The notes under the pieces are model-generated. The model saw only the letters and a list, made by a program, of their open reading frames with translations. It was not told the DNA's origin and made no database searches. Of a stretch of DNA of 64,000 nt, positions 1 through 8,047 are shown in pieces. The position numbers were made by a program, and so were the translations under genes. The stretch is from Acidimicrobiaceae bacterium (GTDB taxonomy: Bacteria > Actinomycetota > Acidimicrobiia > Acidimicrobiales > Ilumatobacteraceae), in assembly GCA_024641005.1 (NCBI GenBank), contig JAHEDX010000001.1, positions 1 through 64,000 on the forward strand, given 5' to 3'. Position 1 is the first letter of the stretch. Each line of letters starts with the position of its first letter.

Positions 1-375
1 GGGTACGGCGACCGTGTTGGTGCCGTCGGGGCCGGTCACCTCGACCTGCCCGGGCTCACCGAGCGTCACTGCGGTCGGGTTGCCGGCGCCGGCAGCGGCG
101 GCAGCGTCGGCAGCGTCGGCGTGTTCGATCAGTTCGGCGTATCGGCGGGCGAGGCTCGGCCCGATCGCATCGGCGTCGGACAGTGTGTCGCCCTTGATCT
201 CGAACAGGGTCCGCAGCGCGGTCGCAGCGTCGGTCGCGACGACCTCGTCCCAGCCGAGTTCGGCGAGACGCTCGGACAGCGGCCGCGCCGACTCGTCGGT
301 GAGCACGTGGGTGAGGCTGCCGCGGAGCATGTCGAGCATGTCCGGGTCGAGCGCGGTGCGGGTATCGGTGCGCAT
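1..375 (-). CDS. Acyl-CoA dehydrogenase-like protein, N-terminal part (cut by window edge)
   Basis: The reading frame is open from an ATG at 373-375 to the left edge (125 codons). It starts MRTDTRTALDPDMLDML and contains ELGWDEVVATDAATALRTLFE, resembling the N-terminal helical domain of the smaller partner in actinobacterial paired acyl-CoA dehydrogenases. The start lies 11 nt after the stop of the full-length dehydrogenase at 387-1526, so the two are probably co-transcribed and may form a heteromeric enzyme, as known for FadE pairs of steroid side-chain oxidation. The FAD- and substrate-binding parts lie outside the window, so the family call rests on the N-terminal pattern and the neighbour. 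Confidence 0.6.
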   Translation of the reverse strand, partial: MRTDTRTALDPDMLDMLRGSLTHVLTDESARPLSERLAELGWDEVVATDAATALRTLFEIKGDTLSDADAIGPSLARRYAELIEHADAADAAAAAGAGNPTAVTLGEPGQVEVTGPDGTNTVAVP

Positions 376-386
376 GATGTTCTCCC

Positions 387-1526
387 TCAGTCCCGCGGCA
401 TGCCGAGCACGCGTTGAGCGACGAGTGTGCGTTGGATCTCGAGCGATCCGCCGTAGATCGGGGCCGCCCGGCTGAACATGTACTCCCCGAACAACCAGTG
501 CATGTCGGGGTCGGTCTCGAGTCGGGCGCCGATGTGTTCGCGCACGGTGTTCCACGTGGCGGTCTCGGCATCGATCAGCAGGAGCTTGTCGATCGACACC
601 TCGGGTCCGAGTGTCTCTTCCCGAGCGAGCCGTTCGACGGTATCGCGGGTGTGCAGCCGCAGTGCTGCCGCCAGCGTGTAGGCATGCCCGATCGATGCGG
701 AGTGACGCTGGTCGGTCGGTGCCCATGCGAGCATCTGTTCGAGCCGCTTGTGGAAGCGGCCCTGTTGGATCCAGCCCCACGCGCCCCGCTCCCATTGCAG
801 CATGTACATCGCCACGGCCCAGCCCTGGCCGAGCTCGCCGATCACGCGCTCTTTGGGGACGAACGCCCCGTCGAGGAAGATCTCCGAGAAGTGGTTCTCG
901 CCGTCCTGTGCCCGGATCGGGCGCACGTCGGCGCCGTCCTGGTCGAGGTCGACCAGCACCATCGTGAGCCCCTTGTGGCCCGGGCCGCCGGATCGGGCGA
1001 GCAGCACCGAGCGGCGCGAGAGGTGCCCGAACGTCGACCACACCTTCTGGCCGTACAGCCGGAATCCGTCGCCGTCGGGCTCCATGCGGGTGCGCAACGA
1101 CGCAAGGTCGCTGCCGGCGTCGGGTTCGGAGAACGCCTGGGCCCAGGTGTCGTCGCCGCGCAGCAGGCCGGGCAGCAACTCGTCCGCGAGGTGTGGGGCG
1201 AACACGAGCAGCACGGGGACCAGGATCTCGAGCGTCGTGAACGGCTCGGGAATCTGGATGTCGAGATCCCACAGGGTCTGGAACATCGCCGCCCGCAGAC
1301 GGGGATCACCGCCGAGCCCGCCGGTGCTCTCGGGCCAGCCGAGCCGCGACCAGCCCTCGTCGAAGATCAGTGCCTGCAGCCCGCGCAGGTGATTCGCGGC
1401 GTGCTCGAGGTTGGGTGCCCGGTACCCGATGTACGGCTCGGCGCGCGGATCGCTGCGCAGGAACTCTGCCAGCGCGGCCGAGTAGGCAGCGGGGGAATCG
1501 AACGTGTCGGCGGTGAGCTTGGTCAT
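387..1526 (-). CDS. Acyl-CoA dehydrogenase (FadE-type, large partner)
   Basis: This 379-residue flavoprotein would introduce an alpha,beta double bond into an acyl-CoA. Family signatures are clear: QAFSEPDAGSDLASLRTR around 133-150 (FAD/substrate loop), GQKVWSTFGHLSRR, and the C-terminal IYGGSLEIQRTLVAQRVLG. At the position where MCAD carries its base (YEG) this protein has YGG, as in many subunits of heteromeric actinobacterial dehydrogenases, where the base comes from elsewhere. It begins 15 nt after the LLM oxidoreductase gene and ends 11 nt before the partner dehydrogenase, so the three form an operon behind the palindrome at 2453-2466. The substrate cannot be told from sequence. Confidence 0.9.
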   Translation of the reverse strand: MTKLTADTFDSPAAYSAALAEFLRSDPRAEPYIGYRAPNLEHAANHLRGLQALIFDEGWSRLGWPESTGGLGGDPRLRAAMFQTLWDLDIQIPEPFTTLEILVPVLLVFAPHLADELLPGLLRGDDTWAQAFSEPDAGSDLASLRTRMEPDGDGFRLYGQKVWSTFGHLSRRSVLLARSGGPGHKGLTMVLVDLDQDGADVRPIRAQDGENHFSEIFLDGAFVPKERVIGELGQGWAVAMYMLQWERGAWGWIQQGRFHKRLEQMLAWAPTDQRHSASIGHAYTLAAALRLHTRDTVERLAREETLGPEVSIDKLLLIDAETATWNTVREHIGARLETDPDMHWLFGEYMFSRAAPIYGGSLEIQRTLVAQRVLGMPRD

Positions 1527-1541
1527 GCGGTCCCTCGGGTC

Positions 1542-2435
1542 TCAGAAGTACGTCTCGGCGAAGCCCTGGATGAACTCGTGGGCAACCGGGGGCACGCCGG
1601 TCGGACCGGGCACGTTGATCCAGGTCGCTCCGAGTTCGGCGATCTGGCCGAGTTCGTCGCGGTGCCGCTCGACATCGGTGCCGAGGTCGTACACGGAGGC
1701 ATCGGTGTAGGCGACCGAGATGTCGAGCGTGTCGAATCGTTCGCCGGCCAACTCCTTCAGCATCGCGAGACGCGCCGACAGATCGTCGGAGCTGCTGATC
1801 CCTGGGGAGCGAACCGTCGAGAACATGCCGGCCGGGCCGGTGAGCGGCATCCATCCCTGCGCGCGCTCGGCGACGCGGCGCAGCGTGAGTTTGGCGTTGC
1901 CGCCGATCCAGATGGGGATCGGGATCTGCACCGGGCGGGGCCGGCCGATCGTGCCCCTGCAGCTGAAGTGGGTGCCGTCGTAGTCGAACGGCTCGCCCGA
2001 CCAGTGCAGGGGGAGCACGTCCAGCGCTTCGTCGAACAGGGTGTTGCGTTCGTCGAAATCGACGCCGAGAGCGAAGTACTCGGCCTTGAGATAGCCGGTG
2101 CCGACGCCCATGATGAAGCGACCGTTGGAGAGCTTGTCGACCGTTGCCGCCGACTTGGCCAACGAGGCCGGGTTTCGATACGGGAGCACGGCGAGATAGG
2201 TCAGCAGCTTCAGTTCGGAGGTGACCGCGGCGACGTGGCCCAGTGCCACGAACGGGTCGAGGCTTTGGTGGCCGCCGGTCTCGAGCCATTTGGCCGTGGG
2301 AGCGGGATGCTCGGTGAACGAGAAACCTTTCCATCCCGATCGTTCGGCGGCCACGGCCAGGTCGGCCACGGGGCCGGCGTCGAGCATGTCGCCGTCGGTG
2401 CCGTGCAGGTCGGGGTATTGGAAGATGTACTTCAT
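1542..2435 (-). CDS. LLM-class F420-dependent oxidoreductase
   Basis: A 297-residue TIM-barrel protein of the luciferase-like monooxygenase class. It shows FTEHPAPTAKW near residue 40, a strand containing LLTYLAVLPYRNP, the motif SNGRFIMGVGTGYLKAEY and the segment PIPIWIGGNAKLTLRR. In actinomycetes these enzymes usually use deazaflavin F420 or FMN to reduce or oxidise carbonyl or unsaturated substrates; which cofactor applies here is inference. It is the first gene of an operon with two acyl-CoA dehydrogenases, suggesting work on a CoA-linked or precursor acid. Its ATG is only 17 nt from the operator at 2453-2466, so the mRNA probably has a very short leader. Confidence 0.85.
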   Translation of the reverse strand: MKYIFQYPDLHGTDGDMLDAGPVADLAVAAERSGWKGFSFTEHPAPTAKWLETGGHQSLDPFVALGHVAAVTSELKLLTYLAVLPYRNPASLAKSAATVDKLSNGRFIMGVGTGYLKAEYFALGVDFDERNTLFDEALDVLPLHWSGEPFDYDGTHFSCRGTIGRPRPVQIPIPIWIGGNAKLTLRRVAERAQGWMPLTGPAGMFSTVRSPGISSSDDLSARLAMLKELAGERFDTLDISVAYTDASVYDLGTDVERHRDELGQIAELGATWINVPGPTGVPPVAHEFIQGFAETYF

Positions 2436-2452
2436 GCGGAAATCACCCTAGC

Positions 2453-2466
2453 TGACACATGTGTCA
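2453..2466. promoter_or_regulatory. Operator palindrome, TGACA-N4-TGTCA family
   Basis: TGACACATGTGTCA is a perfect 14-nt palindrome in the 64-nt gap between the SDR stop (2500) and the LLM oxidoreductase start (2435). It is one of fourteen related sites in this window and sits where a repressor would cover the promoter of the minus-strand operon. The binding protein is not known; a TetR-type dimer is my inference. Confidence 0.6.
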
Positions 2467-2499
2467 AGTTCGAATGGGACGATGGAAATCGAGGGCTGC

Positions 2500-3408
2500 T
2501 CATCGTGGCCTCATCAACCGACGGTGGGCCGCCCTGCCCTCCTCGAAGGCTGCACCGAACTCGACCCCTGGGTCGTCGCCGAGCAGGTCGGGCTCGTGGT
2601 CGCGCACGAGTTCGGGTGTGAGCTCGTCGGCATCGAACCCTTCGGTCACCCGCAGCGCGAAGCGGGCGACGCGGCCGCCCACGGCGCTGAGCACCTTTCC
2701 GTTGAGCGTGCACGACTCGTGTGCCAGCCACGCCGCGACGGGCGCCACCTGGGCGACGTCCAGCCGACGCGACCACTCGTCGCCTTCTCCGGTCTGCCAC
2801 GTCGTGGGCGCCACCTTCGAGCGCGCCGACATCGCCGTGTAGGCCATCGGCGCGATCGCATTGACGTTGATGCCGAGCGGGGCCCCCTCGAGCGACAGGC
2901 TGCGCGTGAATCCCCAGATCGCAGCCTTGGACGACGCGTAGGCGCTGGACCCGGCGACGCCGAGCAGGCCGGAGTTCGATGTCGTCGAGATGATCCGACC
3001 GAAGCCCTGTTCGACCATGTGCGGCCACGCCGCGTGGGTGACGAGGAACGTCCCGCGGAGGTTGACGGCGATCACGCGGTCCCAGATCTCGACGGTCATG
3101 TCCGCGAACGGCGACGAGCGCAGCACGCCGGCGTTGTTGATGACGATGTCGACCCGGCCGAAGGCGTCGATCGCAGCTGCGATCGTGGCTGCCGCTCCGG
3201 CCTCGGTGGCGATGTCGCCGGCCGCGACCACTGACCGTCCGCCGGCCGCGGTGATGGCCGCGGCGACCGAGTGGGCTTCCGGCTCGGCGAGATCGTTCAC
3301 GACGACGGCCGCCCCCCGGTCGGCCAGCAGCCGTGCGTGGGCGGCGCCGATGCCGGTGCCGCCGCCAGTGACGACGGCGACACGATCGTCGAATCGCAGT
3401 GCGGTCAC
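2500..3408 (-). CDS. SDR-family 3-hydroxyacyl-CoA dehydrogenase (MFE-2/17beta-HSD4-like)
   Basis: A classical short-chain dehydrogenase of 302 residues that starts RFDDRVAVVTGGGTGIG and VVVNDLA, the pattern of the dehydrogenase part of peroxisomal multifunctional enzyme 2. It has NNAG and the catalytic YASSK. The family oxidises (3R)-hydroxyacyl-CoA with NAD. An upstream ATG at 3483 is in frame, but I chose GTG 3406-3408 because it overlaps the preceding stop as GTGA, implying translational coupling. The extended C-terminus (after VGGRVARFALRVTEGF) matches MFE-2 relatives rather than 250-residue SDRs. It forms a two-gene operon with the SDR at 3405-4289. Confidence 0.8.
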   Translation of the reverse strand: MTALRFDDRVAVVTGGGTGIGAAHARLLADRGAAVVVNDLAEPEAHSVAAAITAAGGRSVVAAGDIATEAGAAATIAAAIDAFGRVDIVINNAGVLRSSPFADMTVEIWDRVIAVNLRGTFLVTHAAWPHMVEQGFGRIISTTSNSGLLGVAGSSAYASSKAAIWGFTRSLSLEGAPLGINVNAIAPMAYTAMSARSKVAPTTWQTGEGDEWSRRLDVAQVAPVAAWLAHESCTLNGKVLSAVGGRVARFALRVTEGFDADELTPELVRDHEPDLLGDDPGVEFGAAFEEGRAAHRRLMRPR

Positions 3409-4289
3409 GACTGCTCGCGCATCAGGTCGAGCACATCGGGAGGAACCATGTTGCCGTAGCCCGAGCCCGGCCAGTTGAACCACCCGGCGGAGGCGAACGT
3501 GCCGCCATCGGGATGCAGCGTGGTGCCGGTCAGGTACGACGACAGGCCGGACGCGAGGAACACCACGGCGTTCGAGATGTCGGCGGGAACGCCGAGGCGG
3601 CCCATCGGGATCGACACGCCGACGTTGAGCGGGTCGAGCATCGGGTGCTGCCCGGTGTCGCCGTCACCGCTGATGCCGATCATGTTCGGGGTCGGGGCGA
3701 GGTCGGGGGCGACACAGTTGACGCGGATCCGTTCTGGGGCGAGCTCGACGGCGAGCGTGCGGCTGAACTGGGCGACGGCAGCCTTGGCCGCCGAGTACAC
3801 CGCGAAGTTCGGCGCTGCCCGGTACCCCTCGATGGTGGTGAGGCTGATGATGCTGCCGCCGCGACCGCCGGCCCGCATCGCCGGGATCGCCCGTGACGTG
3901 GCGTGCAGCACGTGCGTGAGGTTGGTGCGGATCAATGCGTCCCAGGCCTTGGGGGTCTGGTCGCTGAACGGTGCCCGGAACGTGCCACCGACCACGTTCA
4001 CGAGCGTGTCGAGCCGGCCCCACCGCTCGGCCGCAGCGTCGAACAGGACGTCGAGCACGTCGGGATCGCGAGCGTCGCCGGTGTGCGCGATCGCGTCGTG
4101 GCCGTCGGCGGCGAGTGCCGCACCGATCCGCTCGGTGGCGGCTTCGTCGCGGTCGACCAGCGCCACTCGTACCCCATTGGCGGCGAGGTCGAGCGTGATC
4201 GCTTCGCCAAGACCACCCGCCCCGCCGGTGACGACGGCGACCGTGCCATCCAGTCCCGCACGCTCGTCCCACCACTGCGAACTGCTCAT
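3405..4289 (-). CDS. Short-chain dehydrogenase/reductase
   Basis: A 294-residue SDR with the Rossmann motif TGGAGGLG near residue 21, a serine-containing strand [15 protein letters not shown], and the catalytic YSAAK. The N-terminal leader [15 protein letters not shown] and the tail [23 protein letters not shown] are longer than in typical family members. It is the first gene of a coupled pair with the MFE-2-like SDR and is transcribed away from a third SDR (4409-5200). Their shared 119-nt control region holds a REP-like palindrome and an operator. Substrate unknown; an oxidised or hydroxylated acyl-CoA or ketone is plausible from context. Confidence 0.85.
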   Translation of the reverse strand: MSSSQWWDERAGLDGTVAVVTGGAGGLGEAITLDLAANGVRVALVDRDEAATERIGAALAADGHDAIAHTGDARDPDVLDVLFDAAAERWGRLDTLVNVVGGTFRAPFSDQTPKAWDALIRTNLTHVLHATSRAIPAMRAGGRGGSIISLTTIEGYRAAPNFAVYSAAKAAVAQFSRTLAVELAPERIRVNCVAPDLAPTPNMIGISGDGDTGQHPMLDPLNVGVSIPMGRLGVPADISNAVVFLASGLSSYLTGTTLHPDGGTFASAGWFNWPGSGYGNMVPPDVLDLMREQS

Positions 4290-4308
4290 GTCACTTCGTC
4301 CCTCCAGT

Positions 4309-4335
4309 TACGAAACGTGCCAGGCACGTTTCGTA
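4309..4335. repeat. REP-like palindrome, copy 1
   Basis: Perfect inverted repeat with arms TACGAAACGTGCC and GGCACGTTTCGTA around a single A (27 nt). This copy lies between two divergent genes, so the element is not only a 3'-end or terminator structure. Confidence 0.85.
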
Positions 4336-4367
4336 CTGTTCCCGGTCACGGTGGTCATTGGTACATT

Positions 4368-4383
4368 CTGACAGAAGTGTCAG
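4368..4383. promoter_or_regulatory. Operator palindrome, TGACA-N4-TGTCA family
   Basis: CTGACAGAAGTGTCAG: 6-nt arms CTGACA and TGTCAG around GAAG, 25 nt before the ATG of the SDR at 4409 and inside the divergent promoter region shared with the SDR pair on the minus strand. Confidence 0.6.
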
Positions 4384-4408
4384 GTACGGATCGGTTCGGA
4401 GGCCCATC

Positions 4409-5200
4409 ATGGATTTGCAGATCGCCGAGAAGTCGTTTCTCGTCGTCGGGGGAACGTCGGGTATCGGGCTCGCCGCAGCCGTCGCTCTGGCGCAGGACGG
4501 CGCCGCCGTGGTCGTCGCCGGGCGCGATCGCACGCGCGCCGACCACGCCGCCGGCCTCGTGCAGGCGGCCGGTGCGCGTTCGGCGTACGCCGTCGTCGGT
4601 GATGCCGGCGCCGAAGGTGGCGCCGCCCGGATCGTCGCCGAGGCGGTCGAGCGGATGGGCGGGCTCGACGGGGTCTGCGTCACGACCGGGTTGATCGGGC
4701 ACGAGCCGATCGAGATCCCTGACGAACGCTGGATCGAGGTGTTTCGCGACGTGGTACTCGGTACCACTCGAACGGTGGAAGCTGCACTGCCACACCTCGT
4801 CGAATCCAAGGGTTCGATCGTGACGACCGCTGCGTACTCGATTCGTGCCCCCGAGATCGCACGGCTGCCGTACGCCTCGATGAAGAGCGCCGTCGCCACG
4901 TTCACCAAGGGCATCGCCAAGACCTATGGCAGGCGGGGTGTGCGAGCGAATTGCATTGCCCCTGGTGCGATCGAGACGGAGGCGCTCACCGCGATCCGTC
5001 AACAGGTGTCGGACGCCAAGGGCATCCCGTACGACGAGGCGCTCGAACGCGTGATGGTGGACGAGTGGGGCCTCGACATCGCCCTCGAACGGCCGGGCAG
5101 GCCCGACGAGGTGGGTGCCCTGATCGCGTTCCTGCTGTCTCCGGTCGCCGGCTACATGACCGGTGCCCTGCTGAACATCGACGGCGGCACCAACTTCTAG
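4409..5200 (+). CDS. Short-chain dehydrogenase/reductase
   Basis: A 263-residue [12 protein letters not shown] near residue 13, [17 protein letters not shown] in the place of the usual NNAG region, catalytic YASMK, and the C-terminal [13 protein letters not shown]. The NNAG motif has become VTTGL, uncommon but seen in divergent SDRs. An in-frame ATG at 4358 would begin upstream of the operator at 4368-4383, so I chose the ATG at 4409, which gives a normal SDR N-terminus. It stands alone, and its stop codon is part of the palindrome at 5199-5231. Substrate not deducible. Confidence 0.85.
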   Translation: MDLQIAEKSFLVVGGTSGIGLAAAVALAQDGAAVVVAGRDRTRADHAAGLVQAAGARSAYAVVGDAGAEGGAARIVAEAVERMGGLDGVCVTTGLIGHEPIEIPDERWIEVFRDVVLGTTRTVEAALPHLVESKGSIVTTAAYSIRAPEIARLPYASMKSAVATFTKGIAKTYGRRGVRANCIAPGAIETEALTAIRQQVSDAKGIPYDEALERVMVDEWGLDIALERPGRPDEVGALIAFLLSPVAGYMTGALLNIDGGTNF

Positions 5201-5231
5201 TTACGAAACGTGCCTGGCACGTTTCGTAACT
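5199..5231. repeat. REP-like palindrome, copy 2, overlapping two convergent stop codons
   Basis: Inverted repeat with 16-nt arms AGTTACGAAACGTGCC and GGCACGTTTCGTAACT around a single T. It fills the whole gap between two convergent genes: its ends provide the AG of the left TAG (5198-5200) and lie within the right gene's TAG (5230-5232). It could act as a bidirectional terminator, though there is no T-tract. Confidence 0.85.
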
Positions 5232-6276
5232 AGGAGGGGTCGACGAGGATCTTGACGTGCTGGTCGGCGTGGTGGAGCAGCTCCTCGAGGCCGTCCTCGA
5301 TCACACGATCGAGCGGGATGTGATCGCTGATCAGCACATCGGTGTCGAACGCACCCGATGCCAGCATCGACAGCGTGGCGGGGTAGTCGATCGCCGGCTC
5401 GTAGGTCATCGTGAACCTGATGTCGATCTCCTTCGCCATCGACACGCCCATGTCGACGCGGGCGAGTTCGCCCCAACCGGCGACGCTGACCAGCGTGCCG
5501 CGCGGGCGCAGCGAACGGATGCCCTGGGAGAGCGCGGCGTCGTTGGCGGTCGTCTCGAACACGACGTCGACACCGTGCCCGGTCAGGTCGCGCACCGCCG
5601 TGCGCGGGTCATCGGCTGACGGATCGACGATCGCGCCCGCGCCGAGCCGGGCGGCGGCACGACGGCGGGCTTCGGAGATCTCGGTCACGATCGTGGTCCG
5701 CGCACCGGCGGCGATCGCCGACTGCAGCACGCCGAGCCCGATCGGGCCGGCACCGAGCACCATCACGTTGGCACCGAGCAGATTGGGGGCGCGCCGCACG
5801 GCGTGCACGGCGACCGCCATCGGCTCGGCGAGCGCCGCTTCGATCACGCCCAGACCTTCGGGCACCTCGAACGCCGAACGTCGCGACACGCTGACCAGCG
5901 GCGCCAGGCCTCCGTGGAGTGGAAGCCGGTAGCCCCCGTACAGACCGAGCTTGCGGCACATCTGCGGCCACGAATGGGTGCACGAGTAGCAACTGCCGCA
6001 CCATTCGATCGGTGCGATCGCCACGTGGGTGCCGACAGCGATGTCGTCGATACCGTCGCCGACATCGCGCACCGTGCCGGCGAACTCGTGGCCGAGCACG
6101 ATGCCGGGAACGTGCATCGTCGCGCCACCTTTCGATGCGCCGACGTAGGTGTGCAGATCGCTGCCGCAGATCCCGTTGCGCGATACCTCGATCAGCAGCC
6201 GGCCGGGCTGTGGCGTCGGCTCGGGAACATCCTCGATCCGGATGTCGCGCGGGCCGTGGTAGACGGCACCTTTCAT
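5230..6276 (-). CDS. Zinc-dependent alcohol dehydrogenase (MDR family)
   Basis: A 348-residue medium-chain dehydrogenase. Catalytic zinc ligands are visible as C37 in GICGSDLH and H63-E64 in LGHEFAG. The structural zinc site is C93, C96, C99 and C107 in WCGSCYSCTHSWPQMC. The nucleotide fold shows VLGAGPIGLG. The pattern is closest to threonine/butanediol/sorbitol-type dehydrogenases that oxidise secondary alcohols with NAD(P). Its ATG overlaps the stop of the CoA-transferase gene (ATGA), so it is the last gene of a cupin, CoA-transferase, dehydrogenase operon. An upstream in-frame extension lies inside the neighbouring gene and is rejected. Confidence 0.88.
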   Translation of the reverse strand: MKGAVYHGPRDIRIEDVPEPTPQPGRLLIEVSRNGICGSDLHTYVGASKGGATMHVPGIVLGHEFAGTVRDVGDGIDDIAVGTHVAIAPIEWCGSCYSCTHSWPQMCRKLGLYGGYRLPLHGGLAPLVSVSRRSAFEVPEGLGVIEAALAEPMAVAVHAVRRAPNLLGANVMVLGAGPIGLGVLQSAIAAGARTTIVTEISEARRRAAARLGAGAIVDPSADDPRTAVRDLTGHGVDVVFETTANDAALSQGIRSLRPRGTLVSVAGWGELARVDMGVSMAKEIDIRFTMTYEPAIDYPATLSMLASGAFDTDVLISDHIPLDRVIEDGLEELLHHADQHVKILVDPS

Positions 6277-7439
6277 CGGGGCCCCTGGTGTGCTCGGCGC
6301 AGGTCGTCGCGGTGTTGTGGTGCAGCGATCTCGATGATCCGCTCGGCGCGCCCAGCGTCGCTGATCCCGCGCAGGTCGGCGACGCCGTGCTCGGTCACGA
6401 CGAGATCGATGTCGGATCGTTGTGTCGACACCTGGTCGACCGACGGGACGATCGTCGAGGCGCCCTTCGCGGTGAGCGAACGGACGGCGATCACCGACAG
6501 CCCGCCGACCGATCGTGACGCACCAGAGCAGAAATCGCTGTGGCCACCGACGGCGGCGATGATCCGACCGCCGACCCGCTCGACGTTGACGGCCCCGTCG
6601 AGGCCGAGCTGCAGCGCCGTGTTGCAGCCCACCAGCCGGGGGGTCGACGACAGGATCGAGAGGTCGTGTGTCTCGGTGCACGATGCCAGACGCAGCATGC
6701 CGGCCTCGGAGAGTCGCCGGATCGGGTCACCTCCCCAGGCGTAGGCCGCGACCACCGGGCCCAGCAGCAGGCCACGTTCGTGGATCTCGGCCATCGCATC
6801 GGTCACCAGACCCGACCAGACCCGGACTGGCCGGTCGAGCGACCGGGCGATGCCCTCGCCGATCCCGCCAGGCCCGAACTGCAGGGTTGCATCTGCAGGC
6901 AACAACGACGCGACGAGAGCGCCGATCCGGAGATCGATATCGTCCGCCGGACGCGAGGCTGCCGGTGCCTGCGCGGGTGCCGGCGGACGGATAACGGTCG
7001 TCACGATGTTGCCCGCGATCAGCGGTGCCCCGAGATCGACTCCGTCGTCGTCGATCTCGACGACGAGCTTCGATGCCGAGCGGGCGAGCACGTCGGCCCA
7101 CCCCACCGAACTGCCGAAGGCGAATCCGTCGCCGCGCCGTATCCCGGTGACGACGGCGACATCGGGCGGGTGCTCCTCGATCATGCTGGGCACGGCGCTG
7201 AGCCGCACCGGAAGCGGGGTGATCCGGCCTTCGTTGACGGCCCGCCCGAGGCCGTACCCGGCCAAGACCGTGCGGGCGCAGAACGATGGCTCGTCGATCC
7301 ACGGGTGACGCTCGATGGTCCAGCCGAGGGTGATGTCGGCTCGACCGGCAGAGTCGTGCCCGGATGCGGCCAACACCTCGGTCGGGCTCGTGCGCGGCGA
7401 ATCGGAACCGTCGGCGTACCAGAGGTGGGGCGTGCTCAT
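6273..7439 (-). CDS. Acetyl-CoA hydrolase/transferase-family CoA-transferase
   Basis: A 388-residue protein with the C-terminal signature VVTEHGVADLRG, diagnostic of the acetyl-CoA hydrolase/4-hydroxybutyrate CoA-transferase family, and the glycine-rich LQFGPGGIGEGIAR typical of its middle. These enzymes move CoA between acids through a glutamyl-CoA intermediate. The stretch VWSGLVTDAMAEI seems to align with the HTEM-like segment that often carries the active glutamate, and here has none; I am not certain of that alignment. The ATG at 7437-7439 is 7 nt after the cupin stop. It probably activates or deactivates the acid handled by the cupin and dehydrogenase. Confidence 0.78.
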   Translation of the reverse strand: MSTPHLWYADGSDSPRTSPTEVLAASGHDSAGRADITLGWTIERHPWIDEPSFCARTVLAGYGLGRAVNEGRITPLPVRLSAVPSMIEEHPPDVAVVTGIRRGDGFAFGSSVGWADVLARSASKLVVEIDDDGVDLGAPLIAGNIVTTVIRPPAPAQAPAASRPADDIDLRIGALVASLLPADATLQFGPGGIGEGIARSLDRPVRVWSGLVTDAMAEIHERGLLLGPVVAAYAWGGDPIRRLSEAGMLRLASCTETHDLSILSSTPRLVGCNTALQLGLDGAVNVERVGGRIIAAVGGHSDFCSGASRSVGGLSVIAVRSLTAKGASTIVPSVDQVSTQRSDIDLVVTEHGVADLRGISDAGRAERIIEIAAPQHRDDLRRAHQGPR

Positions 7440-7446
7440 GGATGGA

Positions 7447-7947
7447 TCAGGATTCGTCGTCAGCGGTCCAGTTGGTGACGCTGCCCTGGGCGTACTTCGC
7501 AGCTGCCCACGGCGGCAGACGGGTCGGCATCGGGAGCGGCACCATCCGCGCCCCTCGGGCCGCGAGCAATGCATCGAAAGCGGCCTGGTCGCCGGCGAAG
7601 GGCGAGCCCTCTCCGGCGATGAAGCCGTACAGCTCACACCCCTCCGGACCGGCCTCCCAGGGGCCGAACGTGTCGCCCCATTCGAGCATGATGTGGCTGC
7701 CTGCCGTACACACGGTGTCGCCGCAGCGGATCTCGCCCTGAAGGATGAAGTTGATGTGGTCACCCGTGTGGCCGTGTGAGTTGGTCATCGCCCCTGGGTC
7801 CCACTTGTTCCAGAAGGCGACGTAGCGCGGCGACATCTCGATCCACTTCTCCCAGATCGAGGCGGTTCGGCCATCGTCGAACTCGAAGCGCAGCATCTCC
7901 TCTGCCGGCACATCGTCGAGATGCTTGATGCTCGGTCCACCCCTCAT
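7447..7947 (-). CDS. Cupin-domain protein (paralogue of 25717-26214)
   Basis: A 166-residue single-domain cupin with HGHTGDHINFILQGEIRCG (cupin motif 1, histidine ligands) and GSHIMLEWGDTFGPWEAG (motif 2 region). Nearly the same protein, with an identical MRGGPSI start, occurs at 25717-26214. Cupins of this size bind a metal and may be lyases, isomerases or dioxygenases; which applies is unknown. It leads a three-gene operon with a CoA-transferase and a zinc alcohol dehydrogenase, directly behind the operator at 7964-7979, 16 nt from the ATG. The mixture of a strongly conserved WEKWIEMSPRYVAFWN segment and the cupin box suggests a defined subfamily. Confidence 0.8.
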   Translation of the reverse strand: MRGGPSIKHLDDVPAEEMLRFEFDDGRTASIWEKWIEMSPRYVAFWNKWDPGAMTNSHGHTGDHINFILQGEIRCGDTVCTAGSHIMLEWGDTFGPWEAGPEGCELYGFIAGEGSPFAGDQAAFDALLAARGARMVPLPMPTRLPPWAAAKYAQGSVTNWTADDES

Positions 7948-7963
7948 GTCGGTACCCCCTGAT

Positions 7964-7979
7964 CTGACGACTGTGTCAG
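7964..7979. promoter_or_regulatory. Operator palindrome, TGACA-N4-TGTCA family
   Basis: CTGACGACTGTGTCAG, arms CTGACG and TGTCAG (one mismatch) around ACTG, 16 nt upstream of the cupin ATG on the minus strand. Confidence 0.55.
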
Positions 7980-8002
7980 GTCACACCGTACACGGGCGCG
8001 AC

Positions 8003-8030
8003 GACGCCCCCGGAACCGGCCGGGGGCGTC
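8003..8030 (-). terminator. GC-rich terminator-like hairpin
   Basis: Perfect 11-bp stem GACGCCCCCGG / CCGGGGGCGTC with a 6-nt loop, 17 nt downstream of the amidohydrolase stop (8048) on the minus strand. There is no T-tract, as is common in high-GC actinobacteria, so termination is inferred from position and stem strength. Confidence 0.55.
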
Positions 8031-8047
8031 GCAGGGGGATCGGTGCG

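Noticed and set aside
414-2621. Long plus-strand open frame (735 codons) opposite the FadE and LLM genes
   Set aside because: Its translation has no recognisable motif and is the antisense shadow expected in high-GC coding DNA; the minus-strand genes have clear family signatures.
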